Assembly (NCBI GenBank): GCA_011109175.1
Contig: RDEW01000003.1
Coordinates: forward strand, 2,253,991-2,317,990
DNA length: 64,000 nt
Direction of reading: 5' to 3'
Source: Dicyema japonicum
Taxonomy: Eukaryota > Dicyemida > Rhombozoa > Dicyemidae
Every line of letters begins with the position of its first letter. The first letter of the stretch is position 1. Shown here piece after piece: positions 46,601 through 56,506 of the stretch. The notes beneath the pieces are model-generated. The model did not search any database. It was not told where the DNA came from and saw only the letters and a program-made list of their open reading frames with translations. The translations under genes and the position numbers were made by a program.

Positions 46601-47459
46601 CCCCTGACCAGGGGTCGGCAATTTTTTAAGTCAAAAACCAATTTTTTTTGTTTTTGGCAATTAAAACAACTTAAAGAGCTACTTTTTTAAAAACAAAATA
46701 ATATTTTTAACAATTCAACAAATGTGAACGATTTATTTTTTTAAATAAATAAAACATAAAAAAATTATATTAATCTAATTAATGAGATAATTGACCTTGC
46801 ATTTTTTTCGCCAATGGTGGAATTACATCAGCTTGTTGCATTGACAAATTCAAGACATCTTTTAGCTCTATTCGCAGTTGTTTTTGTGTGTAACGGTGTA
46901 TTTTTAATTTGATTTGAAATCTCTGTTTTATTCTTAAAATTTTGGAATAGTTTTTGTGACAATTTTAGAAAACAGGATTTGATGTATTCTGTAAGTGGTT
47001 TTCCCATTTTTGCAATCTCATGACTGAAGATAATACTTCCAATATTAGTAGTCCAGGCAGACTGCTTTCAATAATTAAATGTTGAACTTTCAATTTTAAT
47101 ATTTTTGGAGCTCTTCCACAGCTAGTTTTTGTGCATCGCCAGTTTGATTTTTTCTTGAAAAATAACAATGCTTTGAATTAGTGTCTCTGGATTTGACTCT
47201 TTGTTGTAATTGAATGGTTCGTGGAAAAAAAGAAATTTAGAAAGGTGATCTGATGACAAAAGTCTCGGTCCATTAAGGTCGAACAAGACGTTTTCTATCA
47301 ATTTTTATATATTTTCTTATTTATAGCCATAATTGCCATAAACAGAATTATAATTTTTGGAAAAATGTTTTTATTGGAGGTGTAAATAATCATTTGGAAT
47401 AATTGAAAGAGCCACATGAAAAACTCAAAGAGCCACGGTTGCCGACCCCTGCCCTAGAC
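46601..47459 (-). mobile_element. hAT element, internally deleted
   Basis: Element 46609-47451 (843 bp) with 13-bp ends CAGGGGTCGGCAA and its reverse complement, flanked by near-matching 8-mers CCCCTGAC and CCCTAGAC. On the minus strand, frames read LTEYIKSCFLKLSQKLFQNF.NKTEI, typical of the N-terminal part of GTF2IRD2/ZBED5-type hAT transposases. The catalytic part is gone, so non-autonomous. TIRs of this type with nearby GAGCCAC motifs are widespread in animals. Confidence 0.8.
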
Positions 47460-48939
47460 GATCCAGGAATTCAAGCGTCGAGAGCGCAATTTTTAGGTTT
47501 AAATCAGATGTTTCCAAAATGATATAGTGATCCCCTTGTTGTTGAAATATGTCATAAAATCCATTTGATAGCGGTAGACTCAGGTATTATAGAAAATTCC
47601 AAATATCAAAATTTTGTAAATTAACAGTATTGAAGTAATATTTTATTTCATGAGTAAACCTATATTTTTAATGTTAAAAAATCTAACAATGAATAATTAA
47701 AATATTATATTCAAAATAATAAAGATGTCTATGTTCATTAAATTTTAAACATATTTATTGTAAAAATTTAACCGTGTGGTGGCATGTGACTACTTGATTG
47801 AAGATTTCTCTACGTTCTTTATCGGATTTACCGGCATTCAAAAAGATCCGTCTCTCACAACTGGGAGACTATTTCGCTCACTGACGAATAGTTCAGACTT
47901 CGACCTCAGCTTCCCGGAAAATGTCTTCTGTATTATTTTACCTTGATAAGTGCTCTAGTGGAAGACGTTAGGATCATGGGATTAGAGAGATTGGTTTTAC
48001 CGTTATTTTTGGAATAATTTAATTTTGAGTAAGAGGATTGGTAATAACGGAGTATAACTGGAGACCGTTCGGACATATCTTATGGATGGACTTGATCTCC
48101 TTACCAAATGTAGCCACGGGAGGTATGTTTGGCAGGAAGGGTGTTTTCGTAAAAGACCAAGAGTAACTTTGCCAGTAGTATTAGGAAATGACCCGAAGAC
48201 AATGAAAAAGAAATCATCCTCGGATGACAGACTCATTCAGGTCGTAGCTAACAATCGAGGAATGTGAATGATGTTGACATCTAAACTGCACCTTTTGCCC
48301 ACATCCAAAGTATTATGGTTGATTTTTGGGCCATTTCTAACAAATAGCAGACGTAACATTAGAATTAAGGTTAGTTTAGTAACAGAAAGTCTATCAGTTT
48401 GATTTATAAGAGATAGCCGCAAAGGTAGCCAACAATGACTGTTGGAAGGGTAGTAAAATATTTTATCCTAAGAGACTATCTCAATTTGAACGACTTCACA
48501 AAAATATGGATCTTCTGGAAGATCTAGGACGTCTTATAGAAAACTTGAGATGTGAAGGAATACAAAGTATTAAATTTCTCTAAAATAGATTACGACGATT
48601 CACGCAGACTGAATAGTCTCCAATCCAAATACGTATGCTAAGTAATTATTTTAGAATAAAACTTTAAGAAGAGTTCGAAGGGACATGAGAGGATACGAGT
48701 TTCTTTAGTATTTTATGTTTTAGCATATTCATTCCAATGAATCCTACGAATAGACGAACTCCGCGTTATTAAGCAGCCATAGTTTTGAGGATTAATTAGT
48801 TTGAGTTAATTTATTTTATTATAAGGAAAAATAATTTATTTGAGTTAATTATTTTATTAATTGTTAATTATTGATTATTTTTAAAATTAATTATTAAATA
48901 CTTTAAATAATAAATAAATAAACTTTAAATTCATATAAT
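47460..48939. other. Repeat-rich intergenic region
   Basis: Includes A/T islands at 47590-47765 and 48788-48935, a segment shared with 55745-55800 (TGACTACTTGATTGAAGATTTC), and at 48127-48245 a plus-strand KRPRVTLPVVLGNDPKTM frame belonging to a small repeat family. No host gene could be assembled. Confidence 0.35.
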
Positions 48940-50485
48940 GAACGTTCAACAGTCATGGAGGCTCGGGTGGTGTTGTATCCTGCCCCTTAGACGTCGAAGA
49001 AAATCCTGTACCAGATCTCTTCTAATGCAAGTTAACATCTGGACGATAATTACCGAACGACAACGCTATCTCTTCAAACATTCAGTGGATATAGCTCTCT
49101 TCCAATAGCTAAACTTAAACCCACGACGGCCAACCCTCAACTTTTCCGCGATATTCAGTTTTCTTACGAGACAGAATTCATGGAAGGGATGGAGATCTCA
49201 TTAAACTAATCGGGAACTCTGCCACCAGGACGAGACAGTGGAGCAACAAACTCTGAGATTCCGCCTACCCTCTCTCCGATTGATAATAGTTAATATGTAC
49301 ATACCCCCTCCACCATCATGCCTCAGTGGCTACCCCCCATACTCATGCGATTCACCCGGTTGGAAAACACGCTAATTGGCGGTGACCTAAACAAAGAGTT
49401 CTATGTTGTATGCTAGCCAACAACTGGATCGACGTGGACCCCTAATATCCGACAGTTTTGAGGACTTGATCATTCTCAATAAACCAATCAAACACACAGG
49501 GATCCCTTCCCATCGTGGCTCTCTTACCGAAATTTATTTCTTCTTCTCTTGGGGGGTCATTTCATTGGATGTTATATATGACTACTTACTGACCATAACC
49601 CAATCATCATGAGAATCCCACAAAAAACAAATGTTAAAGAATACTCCGAGAACCAATGCTAACTCACGTGCAGTGTGGTCCGCATTCACATACTTCATCC
49701 AGCAAAACCTTCACGGCTTCCGGATAAAGGATTTCAGCTCTAACACCTCAACGAAATTATACTCCGAGCTCGCAAAAGATTCATTTCGACGGGTCATCAA
49801 AACCATGGTCGAAGGAATAAATGTCCCACCATGATTTTCTTCGACCCTTCAATGGTGCAATCAGTAATCAGGAAAATAAATAACTCGTCGTCCCACGGTT
49901 CAGACAATATCTCCATTCTCGAACTGAAACACCTTGGTCCTTCCGCGACGGTTGCAACAACACTTATACACCCTACTGGTTCTTCTAAAGATCCGTCCTT
50001 CCGTAACTCTACCATCTTTCCTACACGGATTCCACGAAGGACACTCATCAACAACTCATTTAACAAAACTGGTCCAATTCATCTCTGAAGGCCTGAATAC
50101 TCCAAATCCACACGAGAGAACCTTGCGGCACTGAGCAAACTGGAAGTGTTACAAAACCGATGTCTCAGGATATTATTGATATTGTCGAAAAAAACCACAT
50201 AGTTACTACTTCACTAAAAGTCCCCCAATCATGGAATACCTTACGGGATACCATCGAGACTTCTTTAAGGTGGCAGAGTCTCCTGACCATCCCCACGGGC
50301 CGGACATCAAACTACATCTGGACGCCTGTCGTAGATACGAGAAGAAACCTTCCCATGTGTAGAGATTAATCCAGGACTCCAAAACTAACCCCAGGAGAAG
50401 GCCTGGTATGGACTCTTGGATCACTTAACTTGGACGATAACTCTTGTCCTCTTTCTTGTGATTCCGGGGTTAATAAATTAAAATG
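48940..50485 (+). mobile_element. EN-type LINE, internally deleted copy G
   Basis: Begins with a degenerate 2A-like motif DVEENPVP (48990-49013), then AP-endonuclease remnants (NVYIPPPP-like, LIGGDLN, DSFEDLIILNKP, SLDVMYD), then jumps into late RT sequence and ends PIMEYL...SPDHPHGPDIKL with the family 3' UTR (GGATCACTTAAC ... GGGGTTAATAAAT). Central RT including the catalytic box is deleted. Many stops. Confidence 0.75.
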
Positions 50486-50639
50486 TAACGAACAGGAAGC
50501 TTGTGGGGAAGTCGGGTGCGTATTTGTCCAGCGTACAAAAAATCGCCTAAAAATGGGGATAAAGAGAATACATAGATTCCCGAGAGAATCACAGGGAAAT
50601 GATGAGGTCGATAATGAGAGAGGCTGAGATCACCTGATT

Positions 50640-51012
50640 GCCTTCTCTCATTATTAGCTAATCCCCCACTGTCTACTTAGTCGCGTGTCAACTAAAATCG
50701 CATCACTATTTCCTTTCTCGATGATGCCTTGGCAAAATTCGGAATTATAAATGCACGTGCTAAAATATGTGAGCAATTAACTGTTTTCGACGAATCGTTA
50801 GTGCCAAAATTATTGAATAGAAAAGTTCTTCAAATTGCCCAAATTATAAACACTGGAGTCCACTTTGAAATCTGGGGGCTACATGTTGCGTGCTATATTG
50901 TTCGGCAGATTAACTGGAATTTACGTGAAAGTTTGTGCATTGAAGAAAAAACTGATTATAAAAGTCATGTTTGTTGGGAATTAAAGAACTGTTATGAATC
51001 CACACAACCATG
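50640..51012 (+). other. Unidentified 94-codon open frame
   Basis: Open from about 50729 to 51013 (AKFGIINARAKICEQLTVFDESLV...WELKNCYESTQP). Composition is protein-like, with conserved-looking W and C. It lacks an initiator ATG at its 5' edge, so it could be a lone exon or transposase fragment. Confidence 0.3.
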
Positions 51013-51104
51013 AGCTGAAGCATCATCATTAGGGTTATAATTAGACTAAGGGGTGGATAATAGAAAAATTGGCGGAACTATCGAAATTCTTATTCGAGGT
51101 TACA

Positions 51105-51440
51105 AAAACCGGCCTTCTGGCTGAATATAACGTCTGATGACATCGGATCTGAAGGTCGTGGGTTCAAATCCGAAAGATGAAGTCTTCAGCGAAGATCAAT
51201 TCTTGTCAAACAGATTCCACCCGTGAGGCGACGAGGAATGAAGTGATGTCCGCGACTGTAGGACGTGGGACAAAACTCTCTTCGGAAGCGGAAGCCTGTA
51301 ATAAAGTATTGGAAGATGGATTTGGTCGGCACAAGCAGATGTTCTCCCTTTGGTTCCTTCCTTGGATTAGTTAGTTATGACTGTTTGTGCTGGGCTTACA
51401 ATGGTAAGTCTGGGGTTAATAATAATAATAAAACCGGATA
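51105..51440 (+). repeat. tRNA-derived SINE
   Basis: Head near 51119-51185 has an A-box-like TGGCTGAATATAACG and a B box GGTTCAAATCC about 40 bp apart, then an unrelated body, and a tail GTAAGTCTGGGGTTAATAATAATAA. The T-arm does not pair, so this is not a working tRNA. A tail fragment recurs at 5600-5665. Confidence 0.6.
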
Positions 51441-51499
51441 AAAGTATCTGGGGCTTAAAAGATTACTTTGAGTTTGATTGATTCCTTGTGGAGACTGAA

Positions 51500-51590
51500 C
51501 TCCTTTTTGTTGGCTGAGTCCTTCTGTAGACGATCCGGTTTCGCAGTTCACTGATGAAGGCGTACTCGTCAAGTCAGAATAAATATGGAT
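51500..51590 (-). repeat. SINE core fragment
   Basis: GATCCGGTTTCGCAGT...ACTGATGAAGGCGTACTCGTCAAG matches the SINE copies at 63700-63895 and 29930-30005. Confidence 0.45.
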
Positions 51591-51599
51591 TGACTAAAT

Positions 51600-52560
51600 C
51601 AATGGTGTATGGTCATTTGTGGGAAATAAATAGCTTAACGGCATTTTTGTCAATAAAGTCAAAAATTCATGTTCATTAAAATTGTTTAAAACTTCAGAAA
51701 AGTAGTTTTATAAAAAAAGTTATAAAGTCATAAAATGTCAAGAATTTTAGGCAGAGCCAAATTGGTCAAATTTAATTTTTGACCAATTCCAAATTCAATC
51801 ACCATAGCAACGGAGATCAACTGGAAAACTCATTGGGTCTTCAAAGTGTCTCTCGTTTCATACTCAGTGCCTCTCTTCCCTCCTTTATTACTGTGGGGGG
51901 TCACATGATCCACTTGTTTCAAGAAACGCTTGGTAGGCCGGTATAAAAGTGATAATGCTTCCCCATTACACTTGATCATACCTCTTGGTTCCCGTAACTG
52001 TTGATCTAGTGGAATTGTATGCTTGGAAGGACTTGTTCGCTAGGACCATGGGACAGAGCACTTATGTTAAAGATAATAAATTAAGGAAGATGACGTAGAA
52101 CCACAAAGAACGAAAATTCCACATTATTAATGGGGCAATTTTTATAGCAATTAAAATTTAAAGTATAGCACTTAAAAAGTAGCATTATAGCATTTATAAA
52201 CCACAAAATACAGAAATTTAAAAATTGTAGCACTTAAAATTTTTAATTTTTGAAAAAAATTATAGCATTTATTATTTTTATAGCATTTATTTATAGAATT
52301 TATAGCATTAAATAAATTAAAAATTATATTTTTGAATTATTCAGATTAAGAAAAACAAAAAATTATAGCATTTAAATGGCAATATGACTAGTTATGACAA
52401 TGTAACATTATTGTCCGCAAAAGTAGCCACAAATTTATTGGATTAGTCATAAATCATAAAATATTATGTTGGCTCAGTCTTCTCGATCAAAAAATGCACC
52501 GATCATTCTAACTCATGTGTCCATAATAGTTATTATCCCAGACCGACAAAAGTCCACAAA
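51600..52560. repeat. hAT terminus and ATAGCATTT-rich sequence
   Basis: At 51637 a relative of the hAT end (GGCATTTTTGTCAATAAAGTC). At 52130-52390 a strongly A/T-biased block in which TATAGCATTTA-like motifs recur about eight times, starting GGGGCAATTTTTATAGCA. It resembles a MITE-like element. No gene. Confidence 0.45.
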
Positions 52561-52670
52561 GGTTAAATTAAATAAACCGCTCAAAGAGAAAAACTAATGA
52601 ATATATAATTAAATTAAACTTAAATAATATTATTTTATTTATATTTAAATTTATATATAACAATTTAAAT

Positions 52671-53105
52671 ATGTTTTTCACCACAGAATGGAGAGGATTA
52701 GTAGTTTTATTCAAACATTTTAAACTGAGGACAGAGAAAGGTATAGTAGTCTCTACCAATAAGATTTGTACATCACTATTGCCGTGACAATTCTGCTAAC
52801 TTTTATTTTCGAGTTTTTGAGATCAATTAGTGCTATTTTTAAGGAAAAGTACCCAATACAGAGGTTTGTGAAATATTCATGGCAGTTATTCCAAAGCATT
52901 GTCGTCCCCCACTCATTACTTTGATGCCCTTTTGTTGGTTGTGAGAATACTCATAAGCTATATTTTAATGCTGTTGTTTATGCTTTATAATTATTACATT
53001 TGTGGGGCTATGCTTGTTGGCTATTTAGTCTCCGTGGTTTTCATTACTCCCCTCGGATTCAAGAAGAGTGGTGGTTACATTAATTTGGACGAAATGTCTC
53101 TTTAA
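52671..53105 (+). CDS. CTR/SLC31-type copper transporter
   Basis: Trimeric three-span Cu(I) channel. Exons 52671-52740, 52764-52863, 52886-53105 (introns 23 and 22 bp) give 129 aa. First span ITIAVTILLTFIFEFLRS; second span holds the copper-selective M-x3-M motif in ILMLLFMLYNYY; third span CGAMLVGYLVSVVF with a G-x4-G where the family usually has G-x3-G. The ectodomain is very short (MFFTTEWRGLVVLFKHFK), without Met- or His-rich clusters, and the C-terminus ends EMSL without the HCH motif of CTR1. This is closer to CTR2-like proteins. Start follows an A/T island. Confidence 0.85.
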
Positions 53106-54229
53106 TTTAACTTTATCAAAGTTTTATTGTTTTGGTTGACCCAATTCTTATTATAACATGAGATTGTTCTTTGCTGCCTAAGGTTTAATGGTTTTATTCG
53201 GTTGTCCCCAATCTCCTTGTTGCCTAGGAAGGTAAGCGTAGACAATATTACCCCCCGGTTGGGAACCACTGGTTTTATTGATGGACTTTGGGACAATTAA
53301 ACCTTAATATCTCGACAAGTCACATTATACTAAATTTGTGTGTCTGTGTATGTTGACCTCTTCTAACTTGGAGACCTACCCTCGTGGTCCCAGTGACCTC
53401 CAAAATCCTATTTTAACTTTAATATAAAAATCAAAATTTCGACCTCTTCTAACATGGGGACCTCTCCCTTGTGGTCTCTAATCCTCACCATTTATCATAA
53501 AGATCATTTTTAAATTATTCTGGTCCACGTATGGAAGGGATTGATCTCACTTACCAATAAAGTGAGCAAATACTTCTTAATTCATGAACTTGAAAGAAGA
53601 GGTATTGTCTAAGGAAAACTGGGATTCTGGGGTCATTAAACCCAATAAACGCATGTGGCAACAATCGTGAATTCATTAACCGAAAATACAAAATTAAACA
53701 ATCTGAAATTTTCATTGTAAAAAATGTTGAATTACAAAACGAGTGTTTCCATGGTTTTTATTACTCGACAGTGGAATTCATGAATCCAAATGGGGTCAGA
53801 TTTCCGGCGTTCGGACGATCTTCGTGAACGCTGGTATTCGACCGAGTTTTGCTCGCTATTTTGAGAGGAAATAGTCATGCGATTTGAGCTTTCTATTTAA
53901 TTAATTATTATCTGTTTGATAAAACGAAGAAAACGATCACTATGATCGAAGTATAGATCACCTAGAAGCAGTCATTAGTAGAAAAGCTACTGGCGAGTGA
54001 ATAAAAACTAATATAGCACAAACTTAGAACGGTACTGTTACCTGGTTACACCAACATCACTAGAATACGTCTAAAGTCAAAATTATTTGTTGAGGAAAAC
54101 ATGCATGTGGTCTTACTCGAAGAAGAGACGTGATTAGCTAGTTTGGTGTTACCAATTAAAACTTTGGAATCCGTGGAGATTTTATTGTGCCATTAATTGA
54201 AGACCATAGGATCCGACTAACTCAGCAGA
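53106..54229. repeat. Repeat-bearing intergenic region
   Basis: Contains a solo hAT end (reverse strand) at 53251-53270, a duplicated motif GACCTCTTCTAAC.TGG.GACCT at 53354 and 53447, and an RLE-LINE 3' fragment at about 53800-53890 (LLAILRGNSHAI). No host gene recognised. Confidence 0.4.
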
Positions 54230-54740
54230 CGCCCAGTGCATGGATGGGATCCAAAAACGGTCCTCTTTTCTCTACCCCTGTACGATCCTATCTTGTACTT
54301 TCATTTAGTAGGGATCCAGTTTGACAGGATAAATTGCCTATTGGGAAGCGTCTGTGTTGCTTTTAGAGTTTTTAGGATGATCATTAGAGTCGTTATTCAC
54401 TCTAGTGCTGTGGCCACCGTAAAAGATAGTCCTGAGTAGAATATGACTCCCATAATGTTCGGCGTGATATTTGGGAAAATGATTGGCTCTGTGTTGTAGT
54501 GCCTTTCACATGCAGTAAATAACGTTGCAAAGGACCTCGCTGGGATACTTTGAGTCGCATTGGATCAGGGTGCCCAACATTTCTTTTACAACCTTAGTGG
54601 TTGGTTGATGATCACTGGCAGTGTGGATGATTCCATTAGGGACATAAAAATGAAATATTTGTCAGTAGATCGTTCCACGTCATGTATACATAGGCTGAAG
54701 ACGCCTAAGAAAGTGAAGTAACTTGGGGAATTTTTTTATC
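54230..54740 (-). mobile_element. LINE RT relic
   Basis: Minus strand retains RT-like pieces: an LFNLYMDD-type stretch and a late EPIIFPNITPNIMGVIF...LSF segment resembling that at 21890-22345. Heavily broken. Confidence 0.45.
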
Positions 54741-55150
54741 AGATAGGTGTCTTCACTAAACCGTATGCCTTTGTCATATAAACAGTTCTTCTATGTTACC
54801 ACATTGGTGACCACGTATTATTTATTTGATAATCACGCTAATTAACGTCTAATTAAGGTATATCCAGATTTTATGGTAGGATTAAGACGCATCCTTTCCA
54901 AGCATCCATATCCACATCTAAGTGGGAGTATAGGAGATAATCATTTTTAGATGCCGGGAAGACACTAGACATCTACTAGACAGATGGCTCACATGACGTC
55001 TTCTAAGGCTCAAAATGATGATAATTCTTAACAATTAATATTTTTTACATTTTTAGCTTTTTTTAAATACAAAATAATATCCTCCTCTGAATGATAATTT
55101 TTTATATTTAAAATCTTAAATTTATAATTAAAATTTAAATAATATTTTTC

Positions 55151-55512
55151 ATGTATGACTCTAAGAATTTTGTTGGTAGTGAATCAACTAAAGAATACGT
55201 TCCTCCTTTCATAAATGAACGTATAACCGATCTAATAGACAAATGTATTAAAATTGACTCTGACCTTCACAACATAAACGAAAAATTCAACCAAAATAGC
55301 GATGATTTCGCTAAATGGTTGAATTCGCACATTTTGATTATGAGAGACCAGTTGGATACCTTTTCTGTGGCATTTACTCAACTAACGAATGTATTTATCA
55401 TTTCATATTCAAGTCGATGACATGTGCTGTATCCGATGCTCTTTCATTCAAATCCAAACTGGAGTCGGCCAGGAAACTTTCTAAATCCATGTATTTGCAT
55501 TTTTGTATTTAA
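55151..55512 (+). CDS. Unidentified 112-aa helical protein
   Basis: Starts MYDSKNFVGSESTKEYVPPF after an A/T island. A 23-bp intron (55391-55413) joins TQLTN to SMTCAVSDALSFKSKLESAR. The product is all-helical with heptad-like spacing (ERITDLIDKCIKIDSDLHNI), no membrane span or signal peptide. Size and character resemble small subunits of coiled-coil complexes such as BLOC-1/BORC, but no specific match is claimed. Confidence 0.5.
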
Positions 55513-56460
55513 GAAAGGGACTTGTTCACTGTGTGGATCAACTTGAAAGGATAGCTTCTAAGGGATAATTGTATATTGACATCATTGTGTTTGTAAGTGA
55601 ATGGTGGTTTGATGTCTGTTTATTTGGAAGTAGTTTATGGGGGAGAGTGAAATAAGTAAATCGGCTTTCTAAGGGAAAATTGGGTGAATAGTAATGCTCT
55701 AGAGTTCTATTTGTGACCATCATGTGATCGAGAAGACAGCCAAGCGGCTAAGGTTTGAATTCCAAGTTGGCTACTTGATCGAAGATTTCTACTACTTTCC
55801 TCTGAACTTCTCTTACCTTGTTCTGGTAAAGTGATTCCATGTGATCTACAAATCTCAGATGGTGCTCACTCTCCGCCACTTCTCTGTATGGGTTTCCTGT
55901 ACTGCCCTTGCTTCTGATTCTAGGTGGATTGTGTGTAATATCGGAGACTTATGTGTCTGAAACAACTATTAACTTCTTGATGGGTTAATACACGTGTGGC
56001 TAAAATAATTTTATTATTTTTTGATATTTATAAATTTAGAATAAAATAAATAAATCATTATTAATTAGTCTAATCAAATATAGCCTAGTATGTGCCAGGT
56101 GGACCCCTTTTATGGAAATCCAAGAATAACTCTCCACTATGACCTCTCTTTGCTGCATATGCGGGGCTATAAGTATTATGGCTCTCGTGAAAGTTCTTAT
56201 GATAATTACTGATCAGGGTTAACTGGGCACCAAAAACCATTTGACTTTCACTTCATTGGGATGGCTTTGTGATATTCCTGCTCTCTTCAAACTCCACCGC
56301 CCTACCGATTCAAATCTTAACGTGGGACTTGCACTTATATAGGAGTCGAATCTCTCCAAAACAGTGCCCACTCTTTGTTTTCCGGCATACTTCGTACTCA
56401 GAAAAGGACCGATTGGGGGATCTGGCAGAGGATTCTTAATAATGGTGAAGATCGGACCTA
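55513..56460. other. Intergenic, no gene recognised
   Basis: Shares the segment TACTTGAT.GAAGATTTC with 47790 and GCTATAAGTATTATGG with 60053. Such scattered matches suggest decayed repeats. No gene assembled. Confidence 0.3.
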
Positions 56461-56506
56461 TATTTAGGGATGAATGTTATATAGGGATGAATGTGGAAAA
56501 ATGCTA

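Noticed and set aside
46965-47168. 67-codon minus-strand frame as a host gene
   Set aside because: Lies wholly within the hAT element between its terminal repeats and is transposase remnant or shadow.
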